Program-made: the position numbers and the translations under genes
Source of the DNA: Rhizobium sp. BK196
GTDB lineage: Bacteria > Pseudomonadota > Alphaproteobacteria > Rhizobiales > Rhizobiaceae
DNA length: 64,000 bases
Direction of reading: 5' to 3'
Assembly (NCBI RefSeq): GCF_014193255.1
Contig: NZ_JACHZB010000001.1
Coordinates: 838,018-902,017, forward strand
Notes under the pieces: generated by a model
Seen by the model: only the letters and a program-made list of their open reading frames with translations
What the model was told of the DNA's origin: nothing
Databases searched by the model: none
Shown: positions 25,311 to 34,714 of the stretch, piece by piece
Numbering within the stretch: the stretch's first letter is position 1
How the letters are laid out: each line of letters starts with the position of its first letter

Positions 25311-26405
25311 ATGGCATTGCATCTTAAGGAAGAGAAATTCTTGATTGTGGCGGTCGTCGTCGCCGTCATCGCCTATTGGCTGGAACATTCAGTCGTGGAA
25401 GCGGGCCGGGGCGTAGCGCTTGTCGCAGCCGCCGCTCTGATTGTGACCATCGTATTCGCCTCCATGCGTGTCGCCCATCACGCGGAACTGCTGGCCGTTA
25501 AGGTCGGCGATCCCTACGGCACGATGATCCTGACGCTCTCCGCTGTTGCTGTGGAAGTCATTATCCTCGCCATCATGATGAGCGGCGAGGAGACATCGCC
25601 GACGCTGGTGCGCGACACGATCTATTCGGCTCTCATGCTCGACATCAACGGCATCCTCGGTCTAGCTGCCCTACTCGGCGGCCTGAAGCATGGCGAGCAG
25701 CCCTATAACGACAATTCCGGCAAGACCTATGGCGTGATGATCCTGACCGCCATGGGCATATCAATGATCGTTCCGGAATTCGTGCCCGGCAATAAATGGC
25801 ACTATTATTCCGGCTTCACCATCATCGCCATGATCGCGCTCTACGGCCTTTTCCTGCGCATGCAGGTCGGCCAGCACAGCTATTTCTTCTCCTACAGCTA
25901 TCCGCGCTCGGAGAGACAGAAGGAACATCCCGACGAACATGAAGGAGAGGGATCGGTCGCAGCCTCGATCACCATCATCCTCATTGGCGTGGTCATCATC
26001 GGTGCGCTCGCCGAGTTCATGTCAGGCTTCATGAGCGAGGGCCTGCGGGATAGCGGAGCACCCGTGGCGGTGACCGCCATCGTGGTGGCCGCCATCTCCG
26101 CCGCACCGGAAATCCTGACCGCTCTGAGGGCGGCTTTGCGCAACCGCATGCAGGCAACCGTCAACATTGCCATGGGCGCCTCTCTCTCGACGGTCATCCT
26201 CACCGTGCCGGTCATGGAAGCGATCGCGCTCTATACCGGCCAGCCATTCATCATGGCCATGTCGCCGGTCCAGACAGTGATGGTCATGGTCACGCTGATC
26301 GCCGCGGCTATCAATCTGAATGACGGCGAGACCAATGCCATCGAAGGCATGACCCATTTCATCCTCTTCGCCACCTTCATCATGCTGACGGCGATCGGAC
26401 TTTGA
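25311..26405 (+). CDS. Calcium/sodium:proton antiporter (ChaA-like)
   Basis: A 364-residue membrane protein of the Ca2+/cation antiporter superfamily with about 11 helices and two inverted alpha-repeat motifs (LSAVAVEVIILAIMMSGE and AISAAPEILTALRAALRN), each with the conserved acidic residue. A cytosolic loop rich in His/Glu (RQKEHPDEHEGEG) lies between the halves. I take ATG 25311; the longer frame from 25143 carries an unlikely leader. Role: export of Ca2+ or Na+ in exchange for H+. Confidence 0.9.
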   Translation: MALHLKEEKFLIVAVVVAVIAYWLEHSVVEAGRGVALVAAAALIVTIVFASMRVAHHAELLAVKVGDPYGTMILTLSAVAVEVIILAIMMSGEETSPTLVRDTIYSALMLDINGILGLAALLGGLKHGEQPYNDNSGKTYGVMILTAMGISMIVPEFVPGNKWHYYSGFTIIAMIALYGLFLRMQVGQHSYFFSYSYPRSERQKEHPDEHEGEGSVAASITIILIGVVIIGALAEFMSGFMSEGLRDSGAPVAVTAIVVAAISAAPEILTALRAALRNRMQATVNIAMGASLSTVILTVPVMEAIALYTGQPFIMAMSPVQTVMVMVTLIAAAINLNDGETNAIEGMTHFILFATFIMLTAIGL

Positions 26406-26482
26406 ACCTGAAATCAGCGACTTAGCGCCAAGAGCGGAATCGCTTTCGAAGCGCGTTGAATCAAAAAGTGAGACAAGAAAGA

Positions 26483-26508
26483 GCCCGCCATTTCTGGCGG
26501 GCTTTTTC
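26483..26508. terminator. Rho-independent terminator between antiporter and aatA
   Basis: AGCCCGCCATTTCTGGCGGGCT forms a 9-bp stem with a short loop, followed by TTTTT (26504–26508) on the + strand and preceded by AAGAAAG, so it may also serve the convergent aminotransferase gene. Confidence 0.8.
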
Positions 26509-26527
26509 GATGGGCCGATGCTGCCGA

Positions 26528-28116
<1,589 letters not shown>

Positions 28117-28416
28117 ATGTTTCTGGAAGACGAGCGCGCAGCGGGACGCCTGCGCGCAAGCCGGGTTTCTCTGTCGCTGATGGTGGCGGTCATCGCATTT
28201 GCAAGCTGCGTCGTGGCGATGTTCTGCCTCTTTTCGCCTGCCGAAGCAGGACCGGCCATGGCTTCCGGTTCCCTCCACGCTTCCTATGCCGACCAGAAGA
28301 TTAGCGATGGCGTAGCGGTGCTTGTTGCCGCGTTCGTCGCCGCAAACGGACTTGCCATCTGGCTGCGTCGCATCAAGGGCCTCGTCCTCTCGGGAGGCCG
28401 GCGCGATGTCCGCTAA
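28117..28416 (+). CDS. Small membrane protein of unknown function
   Basis: A 99-residue protein with two membrane segments (about 18–40, LSLMVAVIAFASCVVAMFCLF, and 68–84, GVAVLVAAFVAANGLAIWL) and basic ends. Not recognised. It overlaps the next gene by 11 bases, so the two are probably cotranslated. Start 28117 is the only sensible ATG. Confidence 0.65.
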   Translation: MFLEDERAAGRLRASRVSLSLMVAVIAFASCVVAMFCLFSPAEAGPAMASGSLHASYADQKISDGVAVLVAAFVAANGLAIWLRRIKGLVLSGGRRDVR

Positions 28417-28738
28417 GCCGCAACATTCCGGCTGGAGCGAGAAACCCGATACGTTCGAGCCGCTGCCGACCTATATGGAACTGGCCATGGCCGCCGCTTC
28501 TGCCCACGAGGCACCGCCTGCACCGCCGAGACCTCGCCTCCCCGGGCTTTCGATCGTCGAAAAACTGGTCGCCGTCGGTATCGTTTGCCTCGCCTTCTAC
28601 GGCATGGCGCTGATCGGCTGTGGGCTTTTCCTGAAAGCGGAAGCAAAGCGCACCGGCTTCATCACACAGCGGATGATGAGTGCGGAGCTACAGGATGCCG
28701 ATTTCGACATCCGCTTCCCTCCCCGCATAATCAACTGA
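28406..28738 (+). CDS. Small single-pass membrane protein of unknown function
   Basis: A 110-residue protein with a Pro/Ala-rich soluble N-terminus (APPAPPRPRLPG about 40–50) and one membrane helix (about 56–76, VAVGIVCLAFYGMALIGCGLF). Start 28406 is preceded by GGGAGG (28391–28396). It overlaps the upstream small membrane gene, suggesting a two-protein unit. No family recognised. Confidence 0.6.
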   Translation: MSAKPQHSGWSEKPDTFEPLPTYMELAMAAASAHEAPPAPPRPRLPGLSIVEKLVAVGIVCLAFYGMALIGCGLFLKAEAKRTGFITQRMMSAELQDADFDIRFPPRIIN

Positions 28739-28845
28739 CCTGCTCTCGTTCAACCCGAGAACACAAAACCGTTATGGAGCGCCGATTACGGTTGAAGCGC
28801 TCCATGCCTCGCGCCACCTTTCCCCTCAAACTGACGACGGGGATT

Positions 28846-30003
28846 ATGATGGACGCCATTTCGACTTTCCGTTTCGCCGCGTTGCTTGCAGGGATCGCTG
28901 CTTTTGCAGGTCCAGTCCTTGCCCAGACCGGTGACATCGTCAGGACGCAGGAAGTTTCGGTTCGTGTCGAGAAACTAGCCGAAGGGCTGGAGCATCCTTG
29001 GGCAGTCGAGGTCCTGCCTGACGGTGGCTATATCGTCACGGAGCGGCCGGGGCGGCTGCGCATCATCCGCGACGGCAAGGTTTCCGATCCGATCGATGGC
29101 GTGCCAAAGGTGAGCGCCCGCGGCCAGGGCGGCCTGATGGATGTCGCGCTTGCCCCTGATTTCGCCACCAGCCGAAAGCTCTATCTGACCGCCGCAACCG
29201 CCAGCGACCGGGGCTCCGGCACCGAGGCTTTCAGCGCCACGCTGTCCTCGGATGAAAAGACCCTCGAAAACGTCACGCCCATTTTCACCATGCGGGACTT
29301 TACCCGCGGCAACATCCAGTACGGCTCTCGCATCGCGATTGCCCCAGACGGCTCGTTGTTCATCAGCATCGGCGACCGCGGTGACCGCAACCGCTCTCAA
29401 GATTGGAAAGATGATGCCGGCTCCATCATCCACCTTAATGCCGATGGCAGCATTCCCGCCGACAATCCCTTCAAGAATAGCAGCAAAGCCCTGCCGGAGA
29501 TCTGGTCCAAGGGTCATCGCAACCCGCAGGGCATCACCTTCGATACTGCCGACGGCAAGCTCTACACCGTCGAACATGGCGCAAAGGGTGGTGACGAGAT
29601 CAACAATCCCGAACCCGGCAAGAATTACGGCTGGCCTGTTATCACCTATGGCCGCGACTATTCCGGTGCCAAGATCGGCGAAGGAACGGCCAAGGAGGGC
29701 CTGGAACAGCCCCTGCACTACTGGGACCCGTCGATCGCTCCGGGCGCTCTCGTCGTTTATCGCGGCAAGATGTTTCCGGAATGGAACGGCGATTTCATCG
29801 TCGCCGCCCTGAAGTTCCAGTTGCTGTCGCGCATGCAGCGGGATGCAAGCGGCGCCTTTACCGCTGAGGAGCGTATGTTTGAGGGCGACTACGGCCGCAT
29901 CCGCGATGTGATCGTGGCTCCCGATGGCGCATTGCTGATGGTCACCGACGAGAATGACGGCGAATTGCTTCGGGTTTCCCGCGCCGAAAACCGGGCCGGC
30001 TAA
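28846..30003 (+). CDS. PQQ-dependent aldose sugar dehydrogenase (YliI/Asd family)
   Basis: About 385 residues with a signal peptide (MMDAISTFRFAALLAGIAAFAGPVLA) and a six-bladed beta-propeller of soluble glucose/aldose dehydrogenase type. It shows LEHPWAVEVLPDGGYIVTERPGRLRI, SARGQGGLMDVALAPDF, KGHRNPQGI and GDEINNPEPGKNYGWP. It oxidises aldoses in the periplasm with PQQ. Upstream in-frame ATGs exist (28804, 28849); I chose 28846 for the signal peptide. Its stop overlaps the convergent DUF3052 stop. Confidence 0.9.
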   Translation: MMDAISTFRFAALLAGIAAFAGPVLAQTGDIVRTQEVSVRVEKLAEGLEHPWAVEVLPDGGYIVTERPGRLRIIRDGKVSDPIDGVPKVSARGQGGLMDVALAPDFATSRKLYLTAATASDRGSGTEAFSATLSSDEKTLENVTPIFTMRDFTRGNIQYGSRIAIAPDGSLFISIGDRGDRNRSQDWKDDAGSIIHLNADGSIPADNPFKNSSKALPEIWSKGHRNPQGITFDTADGKLYTVEHGAKGGDEINNPEPGKNYGWPVITYGRDYSGAKIGEGTAKEGLEQPLHYWDPSIAPGALVVYRGKMFPEWNGDFIVAALKFQLLSRMQRDASGAFTAEERMFEGDYGRIRDVIVAPDGALLMVTDENDGELLRVSRAENRAG

Positions 30004-30425
30004 AGCGAGTTCCGCAATTCCTTGCGGATCATGAATTTCAGCCCCGACCATAAATCGTCGATGGCGCAGACTTTGACGTCGACGAGACCTGTCGGCAACA
30101 GGATCTCTCTTAATGCATCCTCGGTGAGGCTGGTCGGCAACTTTGAACTCTTTTTCGGCCAAGATATCCAGACCATGCCATCGGGCCTGACCACGCGGAT
30201 TAGCGCCCCCATCATCTCTTCCAACGCCACACGACGTGTTTCGAAGACGTGGATATAATCGAATTGCCGGTCAGAAGCCGTCGGCAAGACCCGTTCGACC
30301 GCAGCAAAACCCTCGAACTCGCCGATCTCGGCCAGCCCATCGGGAACATTCAGGAGCAAGGCCGCCTGTCCTGGTTTAAGCCCCAGCTTCCTTGTGAGCG
30401 GCGTGCCGGTATATCCTGCCGTCAT
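30000..30425 (-). CDS. DUF3052 domain protein
   Basis: A 141-residue protein with the DUF3052 pattern (AGYTGTPLTRKLGLKPGQAALLLNVP ... FDYIHVFETRRVALEEMM ... DGMVWISWPKKSSKL). Function unknown; the fold is thought to be methyltransferase-like. The start at 30425 overlaps the upstream gene's stop (ATGA), so the pair is coupled; ATG 30449 would overlap it further. Confidence 0.85.
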   Translation of the reverse strand: MTAGYTGTPLTRKLGLKPGQAALLLNVPDGLAEIGEFEGFAAVERVLPTASDRQFDYIHVFETRRVALEEMMGALIRVVRPDGMVWISWPKKSSKLPTSLTEDALREILLPTGLVDVKVCAIDDLWSGLKFMIRKELRNSL

Positions 30426-30985
30426 TGGCGCTTCCACACGAGCGGCCATGTTGCCGGACCGCCATCAGCCCTGGCATCGCATTCCTCCTTGATGCGCACT
30501 TCCTCAAGAACAAGGAAATCCGTGTTATCAGGCTCGGCTATACGCCACACATAATAGCTGCCGCAATCACCCATGCCGCGTCCCTTTGCGAAGGAGGTGA
30601 AACGCCTCTCCGTCGCATCGTAGCGGATGTTGAAAGCCGTATCACCCGTCGTTTCCGAGAACTTCAGCGGAAAGACCGTTCGAGAAATATGGTTACCGTA
30701 GCCGCCATAGATTGCGAAAGGCATGTTGTAGGCGCCGGCCTGGCCACAAGGTACGATGATTAGCCTCTTCCCGGTCTGACCGGTCACTTCGAGGGCGTCG
30801 CCATAGGCAAGCCCCTGCTCTTCGATGTGGCAGTCGCCGTCATCAGGCTCGATATCCGCCCGGACCACATCAGGCAGATCGGCAAAGCGTGTAATCGGCC
30901 GGACGGATGATGAAGCCTCGGCCGAAGCGGCCCAAGGCCCTGCCAGAACAGCTGCCGTAACGGTCGCAATCATTTGCTGCTTCAT
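30422..30985 (-). CDS. Exported DUF1176-like protein
   Basis: A 187-residue secreted protein: signal peptide MKQQMIATVTAAVLAGPWAASA, then a C-terminal segment in DUF1176 style (LTSFAKGRG-type: RRFTSFAKGRGMGDCGSYYVW ... EVRIKEECDARADGG ... WPLVWKR). It has the usual paired Cys residues. Shorter than full-length DUF1176 proteins (about 350 residues), so it is a one-domain form. Coupled to the DUF3052 gene. Confidence 0.8.
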   Translation of the reverse strand: MKQQMIATVTAAVLAGPWAASAEASSSVRPITRFADLPDVVRADIEPDDGDCHIEEQGLAYGDALEVTGQTGKRLIIVPCGQAGAYNMPFAIYGGYGNHISRTVFPLKFSETTGDTAFNIRYDATERRFTSFAKGRGMGDCGSYYVWRIAEPDNTDFLVLEEVRIKEECDARADGGPATWPLVWKRQ

Positions 30986-31089
30986 CCATGTCTCCGAACC
31001 ATTTAAGGAATTCTCATCCTTGTCGAAAAGAGATGCGCCTGCTAACCCGGCAGCATACTCTTAAATGCTTCCCAAACATTGAGGGCGAG

Positions 31090-31980
31090 ATGACGCGCGT
31101 TCAGGCGAACCTCCTTCTATTGCTCGCAGCCGCTATCTGGGGCGGCGGCTTCGTCGCACAGTCGACGGCAATGAAGGCGATCGGCCCCTTCTGGTTCATC
31201 GGTCTGCGCTTCGCCATCGCCGCACTTGCCACCCTGCCTTTCACGCTCATCGAAGCGCGCAAGGCGAAGGTCGCAACCAGCCGCCGTCATCTTGGCCTCT
31301 ATTTGATGATCGGCCTTGCGCTCTTCGGCGGCGCCTCCACGCAACAGATCGGCCTGCAGACGACGACCGTCACCAATTCCAGCTTCATCACCGGGCTCTA
31401 TGTAATCTTTGTGCCGTTGATCGCCGTCTTCTTCCTGCGCCGCTCGCCGCACTGGATCATCTGGCCGGGCGCCATCATGGCCGTGTCAGGCATTTACATG
31501 CTGTCGGGCGGCCAGCTTTCGGCTCTGACGGTGGGGGATCTTCTGACGGTCGTATGCGCCATCTTCTGGTCGGTGCAGATCACGCTTGCCGGAACGACGG
31601 TCGGCGAAACGGGTCGGCCGCTTGCGCTGTCCAACGCCCAGTTTGCGGTGTCGGCCGTTTGTGCGCTGATCATCGCCGCCATTTCCGAACCAGTCAGCTT
31701 GTCAGATATCCGCGCGGCTGCACCCGAGATCCTCTATGTCGGCATCTTCTCCTCGGGCGTCGCCTTCGTGTTGCAGGTGGTCGCCCAGCGCTACACTACG
31801 CCGTCGCAGGCAGCGATCTTCCTCTCCGCCGAAGCTCTGTTCGGCGCAACCCTCGCCGCGCTTCTTTTGGGTGAGAGCATGCCGCCGCTCGGCTATATCG
31901 GTTGTGCGCTGATGTTTATCGCTATGCTTGTAGTCGAGCTCGTGCCCGAAATGACCCGCCGCCGTTCGGAGATGGCCTGA
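31090..31980 (+). CDS. DMT-family (EamA) transporter
   Basis: A 296-residue transporter with ten helices in two EamA repeats (LLLLAAAIWGGGFVAQSTAMKAI at the start; second repeat from about 150). The start at 31090 is ATG after GAGGGCGAG; the frame extends upstream to 30988 but without hydrophobic start. Such proteins export metabolites or amino acids. Substrate unknown. Confidence 0.9.
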   Translation: MTRVQANLLLLLAAAIWGGGFVAQSTAMKAIGPFWFIGLRFAIAALATLPFTLIEARKAKVATSRRHLGLYLMIGLALFGGASTQQIGLQTTTVTNSSFITGLYVIFVPLIAVFFLRRSPHWIIWPGAIMAVSGIYMLSGGQLSALTVGDLLTVVCAIFWSVQITLAGTTVGETGRPLALSNAQFAVSAVCALIIAAISEPVSLSDIRAAAPEILYVGIFSSGVAFVLQVVAQRYTTPSQAAIFLSAEALFGATLAALLLGESMPPLGYIGCALMFIAMLVVELVPEMTRRRSEMA

Positions 31981-32469
31981 ACACGCGTCCATTTATGGGG
32001 CATTTAGTGCCGTCTGAAAATTTTTTTAAGCGAGCGGCAAGACGCGCTATCGTTGCATTTTTGGTAAAATCTGCCCGGAATTTATATTGCAGACGATATA
32101 AAACGTTAATCATTTGCTCCCGGCGGCGGATTTTTTGCATTTTTGCGAAAACAGGCCACATTTGCGGGTGTGTTCTTAGGGACACGTTAAAAAACTTTTG
32201 CTTGCCAAAATCCTTCAAACGCAGCACTCTTCGCGCGTTCGGGCATTTTGCGAGCATGGGAAGTCCTTAAGAATTTGCGAGCCGGAAACGCTAATATTCC
32301 GGTCAGCCGGTCCCAAAAAACAGCAGGCGTTAAGTCCTGTCTGGAACCGGCGGAGGTAGAGGGGACCTTTTTCTCACATTTCAAGATCTGCCTGCCAGCG
32401 TCTTCGCGAGAAGGCAATAGCGTAATGCTGCCCGTGTGGATGGCGGGCGGAGACAAAAGGACCTGAGGC
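31981..32469 (+). other. AT-rich promoter region and long structured cspA leader
   Basis: 489 bases without a convincing gene. The first 280 are AT-rich for this genome. The last 200 contain the hairpins described at 32282–32351 and end with a Shine-Dalgarno-like AAAAGGACC before the cspA ATG. A long cspA 5' UTR is typical. Confidence 0.6.
32282..32351 (+). promoter_or_regulatory. Tandem hairpins in the cspA leader
   Basis: Hairpin 1: CCGGAA (32282–32287) with TTCCGG (32297–32302). Hairpin 2: GCCGGT (32306–32311) with ACCGGC (32346–32351), with inner pairs CAG/CTG and AGG/CCT. Such folding could form a temperature-responsive leader like the cspA thermosensor; the inference is structural only, and no Rfam match is claimed. 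Confidence 0.5.
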
Positions 32470-32685
32470 ATGGCCGAGACTGGCACTGTAAAATTCTTCA
32501 ATACCGACAAGGGCTTCGGCTTTATCAAGCCGGACAAGGGCGGCGCCGATATCTTCGTTCACATTTCTGCCGTTCAGGCTTCCGGCCTGGCCGGTCTGAC
32601 GGAAAACCAGAAAGTAAGCTTCGACACAGAGCCGGATCGCCGTGGCAAGGGCCCGAAGGCCGTCAATCTGCAGATTTCAGGCTGA
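32470..32685 (+). CDS. cspA: Cold shock protein (CspA family)
   Basis: A 71-residue single cold-shock domain with RNP1 (KGFGFI) and RNP2 (DIFVHIS). It binds single-stranded RNA/DNA and acts as an RNA chaperone. It lies behind a long structured leader with no start ambiguity (ATG 32470 after GGACC). Cold control or growth-phase control cannot be settled from sequence. Confidence 0.95.
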   Translation: MAETGTVKFFNTDKGFGFIKPDKGGADIFVHISAVQASGLAGLTENQKVSFDTEPDRRGKGPKAVNLQISG

Positions 32686-32716
32686 ACCCTCGCATAGGCG
32701 TGGAATCGAGTTGAAG

Positions 32717-32738
32717 CCCGGCAGCCATGCCGGGTTTT
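32717..32738 (+). terminator. Terminator after cspA
   Basis: CCCGGCA-GCCA-TGCCGGG (32717–32734) is a perfect 7-bp stem followed by TTTT (32735–32738), starting 32 bases after the cspA stop. Confidence 0.85.
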
Positions 32739-32828
32739 GTCGTTCAGACTCCATTCAGCATGCCGCCGCTAGTTTCGGAACCATAGAGAAGGGACCGCTT
32801 CCGGTTTCCGATACTGGGATTTTACGCG

Positions 32829-33299
32829 ATGAACAGGCTTGCAAAGACCATTCTTCTGACAGCGACCGCCGCTGCCCTGACCCTCGCAGCCATCGGCGAA
32901 GCTTCGGCTGGCGACCGTTACTGGCGTCATGGCCACGACCACGGCAACGATGCACTGGTCGGCGGCGCTGTCGGCCTTGCGACCGGCCTGATCGTCGGCT
33001 CTGCCATCGCCAATGCCAACAACGGCCCGGTATATGAAGAGCGCCGCTACATCGACCCGCCTGTCTATGAGCCGGAATATGCTCCGCCGCCGGTCTACCG
33101 CGCGCGTCCCGTCTACTCCGAACCCGTCTATTCCGAGCCGGTCTATGGCCGCCCGGTTTACGGACGCCCGGTCAGCGCCATGGAACCCTGGAGCGCCCAG
33201 TGGCAACGCTATTGCTCCTATCGCTATCGCAGCTTCGATCCGCAGAGCGGCACCTATGTCGGCAATGACGGTCGCGAGCACTTCTGCGTCGCAAGCTGA
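32829..33299 (+). CDS. BA14K family protein
   Basis: A 156-residue exported protein with a signal peptide (LLTATAAALTLAAIGEASA), a Gly-rich membrane-like stretch, a Pro/Tyr/Val repeat (PVYSEPVYSEPVYGRPVYGRPV, about residues 99–117 and preceding), and the C-terminal BA14K motif (WQRYCSYRYRSFDPQSGTYVGNDGREHFC). Brucella BA14K is an immunoreactive lectin-like protein. Conserved paired Cys are present. Followed by a bidirectional terminator. Confidence 0.9.
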   Translation: MNRLAKTILLTATAAALTLAAIGEASAGDRYWRHGHDHGNDALVGGAVGLATGLIVGSAIANANNGPVYEERRYIDPPVYEPEYAPPPVYRARPVYSEPVYSEPVYGRPVYGRPVSAMEPWSAQWQRYCSYRYRSFDPQSGTYVGNDGREHFCVAS

Positions 33300-33320
33300 T
33301 CGGCCGAAGATGGTTTGACG

Positions 33321-33348
33321 AAAAGCGCCGCCACAATGCGGCGCTTTT
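33321..33348. terminator. Bidirectional terminator between BA14K and SDR genes
   Basis: AAAAGCGCCGC (33321–33331) pairs with GCGGCGCTTTT (33338–33348). A and T runs at both ends let it work for the convergent genes at 32829 and 33363. Confidence 0.85.
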
Positions 33349-33362
33349 CTTTTGTCCGCACC

Positions 33363-34235
33363 TCAGCCGGCCTTCTTGTCCCAAGGCATTGGCCTGGCAT
33401 CGCCGCCCTGTTCGAAATCGGTCGACTGGCTGACGACACGCCAGGTGCGATCGGCCTCCATTCGCGCTGCATCCGCCTTTTCCACGGCTGCGGCCGCATC
33501 GCTGCCGAGCAGCAATCTCAGCGGCGGCGTATCGAGCGAAGCAATATGCAGCACCGCGGCCGCCGCCTTGGCCGGATCGCCGGGCTGGCGGCCATTATAG
33601 TTGCGCTGATATTCCGCCATGGCGCCGACCGTTTCGGCATATTCCGGACGGCCTTCGTAGATCGCCGTCGACGAGCCTGCAAAGTCCGTGCGGAAACCGC
33701 CGGGCTCGATCACCGTCACCTTGATGCCGAGCGGCCCGACCTCCTTGGAAAGCACTTCGGAAAAGCCCTCGACGCCCCATTTCGCTGCCGCGTAGGGCGC
33801 GCGCCCGACAGGCCCGATCCTGCCGCCGACGGAAGAGAACTGGATGATATGGCCTGCCCCCTGCCCGCGCATGACCGGGATCGCCGCCTTGGTCATGATG
33901 ATCGTGCCAAAGAGATTGGTCTCGATCTGCGCCCGGAACTCGGCAAGGCTCGTATCCTCGATCGGCGCGACATTGCCGTAACCTGCATTGTTGACCAGCA
34001 CGTCGAGCCGGCCGAATGTATCGACCGCGGTCTTCACAGCCGCTTCCGCCGCCGCCCCGTCGGTCACATCGAGCGCCAGGGCGCGAACGCGCGAGCCATA
34101 CGCATCAACAAGATCGGCAAGCTGGGCGGGATCGCGCGCTGTCGCGACCAGTTTGTCGCCGGCCTCAAGCACGGCATTGGCGAGCGCGCGGCCGAGGCCA
34201 CGCGAACTTCCAGTAATCAACCAAACCTTTGACAT
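33363..34235 (-). CDS. Short-chain dehydrogenase/reductase
   Basis: A 290-residue classical SDR with the cofactor motif TGSSRGLGRALA, NNAGYGNV, and an active-site Tyr-x3-Lys within PYAAAKWGVEGF. It is divergent from an HxlR regulator, a frequent pairing in which HxlR represses the oxidoreductase. Substrate unknown. Confidence 0.92.
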   Translation of the reverse strand: MSKVWLITGSSRGLGRALANAVLEAGDKLVATARDPAQLADLVDAYGSRVRALALDVTDGAAAEAAVKTAVDTFGRLDVLVNNAGYGNVAPIEDTSLAEFRAQIETNLFGTIIMTKAAIPVMRGQGAGHIIQFSSVGGRIGPVGRAPYAAAKWGVEGFSEVLSKEVGPLGIKVTVIEPGGFRTDFAGSSTAIYEGRPEYAETVGAMAEYQRNYNGRQPGDPAKAAAAVLHIASLDTPPLRLLLGSDAAAAVEKADAARMEADRTWRVVSQSTDFEQGGDARPMPWDKKAG

Positions 34236-34260
34236 GGGAAACCTCCTTTTCGGTTCTCAA

Positions 34261-34309
34261 TCCATTTAGGATCTATTGTTTCCTTTAGAAAGAAGGTACC
34301 TAATGGATC
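34261..34309. promoter_or_regulatory. Imperfect inverted repeat in SDR/HxlR intergenic region
   Basis: TCCATTTAGGATC (34261–34273) and ACCTAATGGATC (34298–34309) are near-inverted copies (CCATTTAGG against CCTAATGG) flanking the likely promoter of both genes. HxlR dimers bind such sites; binding is inferred. Confidence 0.4.
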
Positions 34310-34333
34310 TATACAAACCTGAAGGTAACTGTA

Positions 34334-34714
34334 ATGAAAGACGACATCTTTGATTTCTGTCGTAACATGAGCGATGAGCAGGATGCGCGAGCCCGGCAGA
34401 TGCTGGAACGTGCCGCTGCAAAATGGCCGCTACGCGTCCTGCACGTGCTTTCGGAAGCGAACGGGCCTCTACGCTTTTCAAGAGTGCTGGAGCGAGTGGA
34501 GAATATCAGCCAGAAGGTGCTGACACAGACATTGCGCACGCTCGAAAGCGACGGCCTCGTCATCCGCACGCTCTATCCGCAGGTGCCACCACGCGTGGAA
34601 TACGAACTGACACCGCTCGGCCGCGAACTGCTGACGCAGGTCGTCTCTCTGTGGCGCTGGATCGTCATCCACCTGAATGAATTCGACGCCGCCAAACCGG
34701 CTGCAAAAAGCTAG
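34334..34714 (+). CDS. HxlR-family transcriptional regulator
   Basis: A 126-residue winged-helix regulator: KWPLRVLHVLSEANGPLRFSRVLERVENISQKVLTQTLRTLESDGLVIRTLYPQVPPRVEYELTPLGREL is the full HxlR core. It overlaps the stop of the convergent histidine kinase by four bases. Likely controls the divergent SDR. A Cys near residue 9 could be redox-active, as in some relatives, but is not proof. Confidence 0.92.
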   Translation: MKDDIFDFCRNMSDEQDARARQMLERAAAKWPLRVLHVLSEANGPLRFSRVLERVENISQKVLTQTLRTLESDGLVIRTLYPQVPPRVEYELTPLGRELLTQVVSLWRWIVIHLNEFDAAKPAAKS

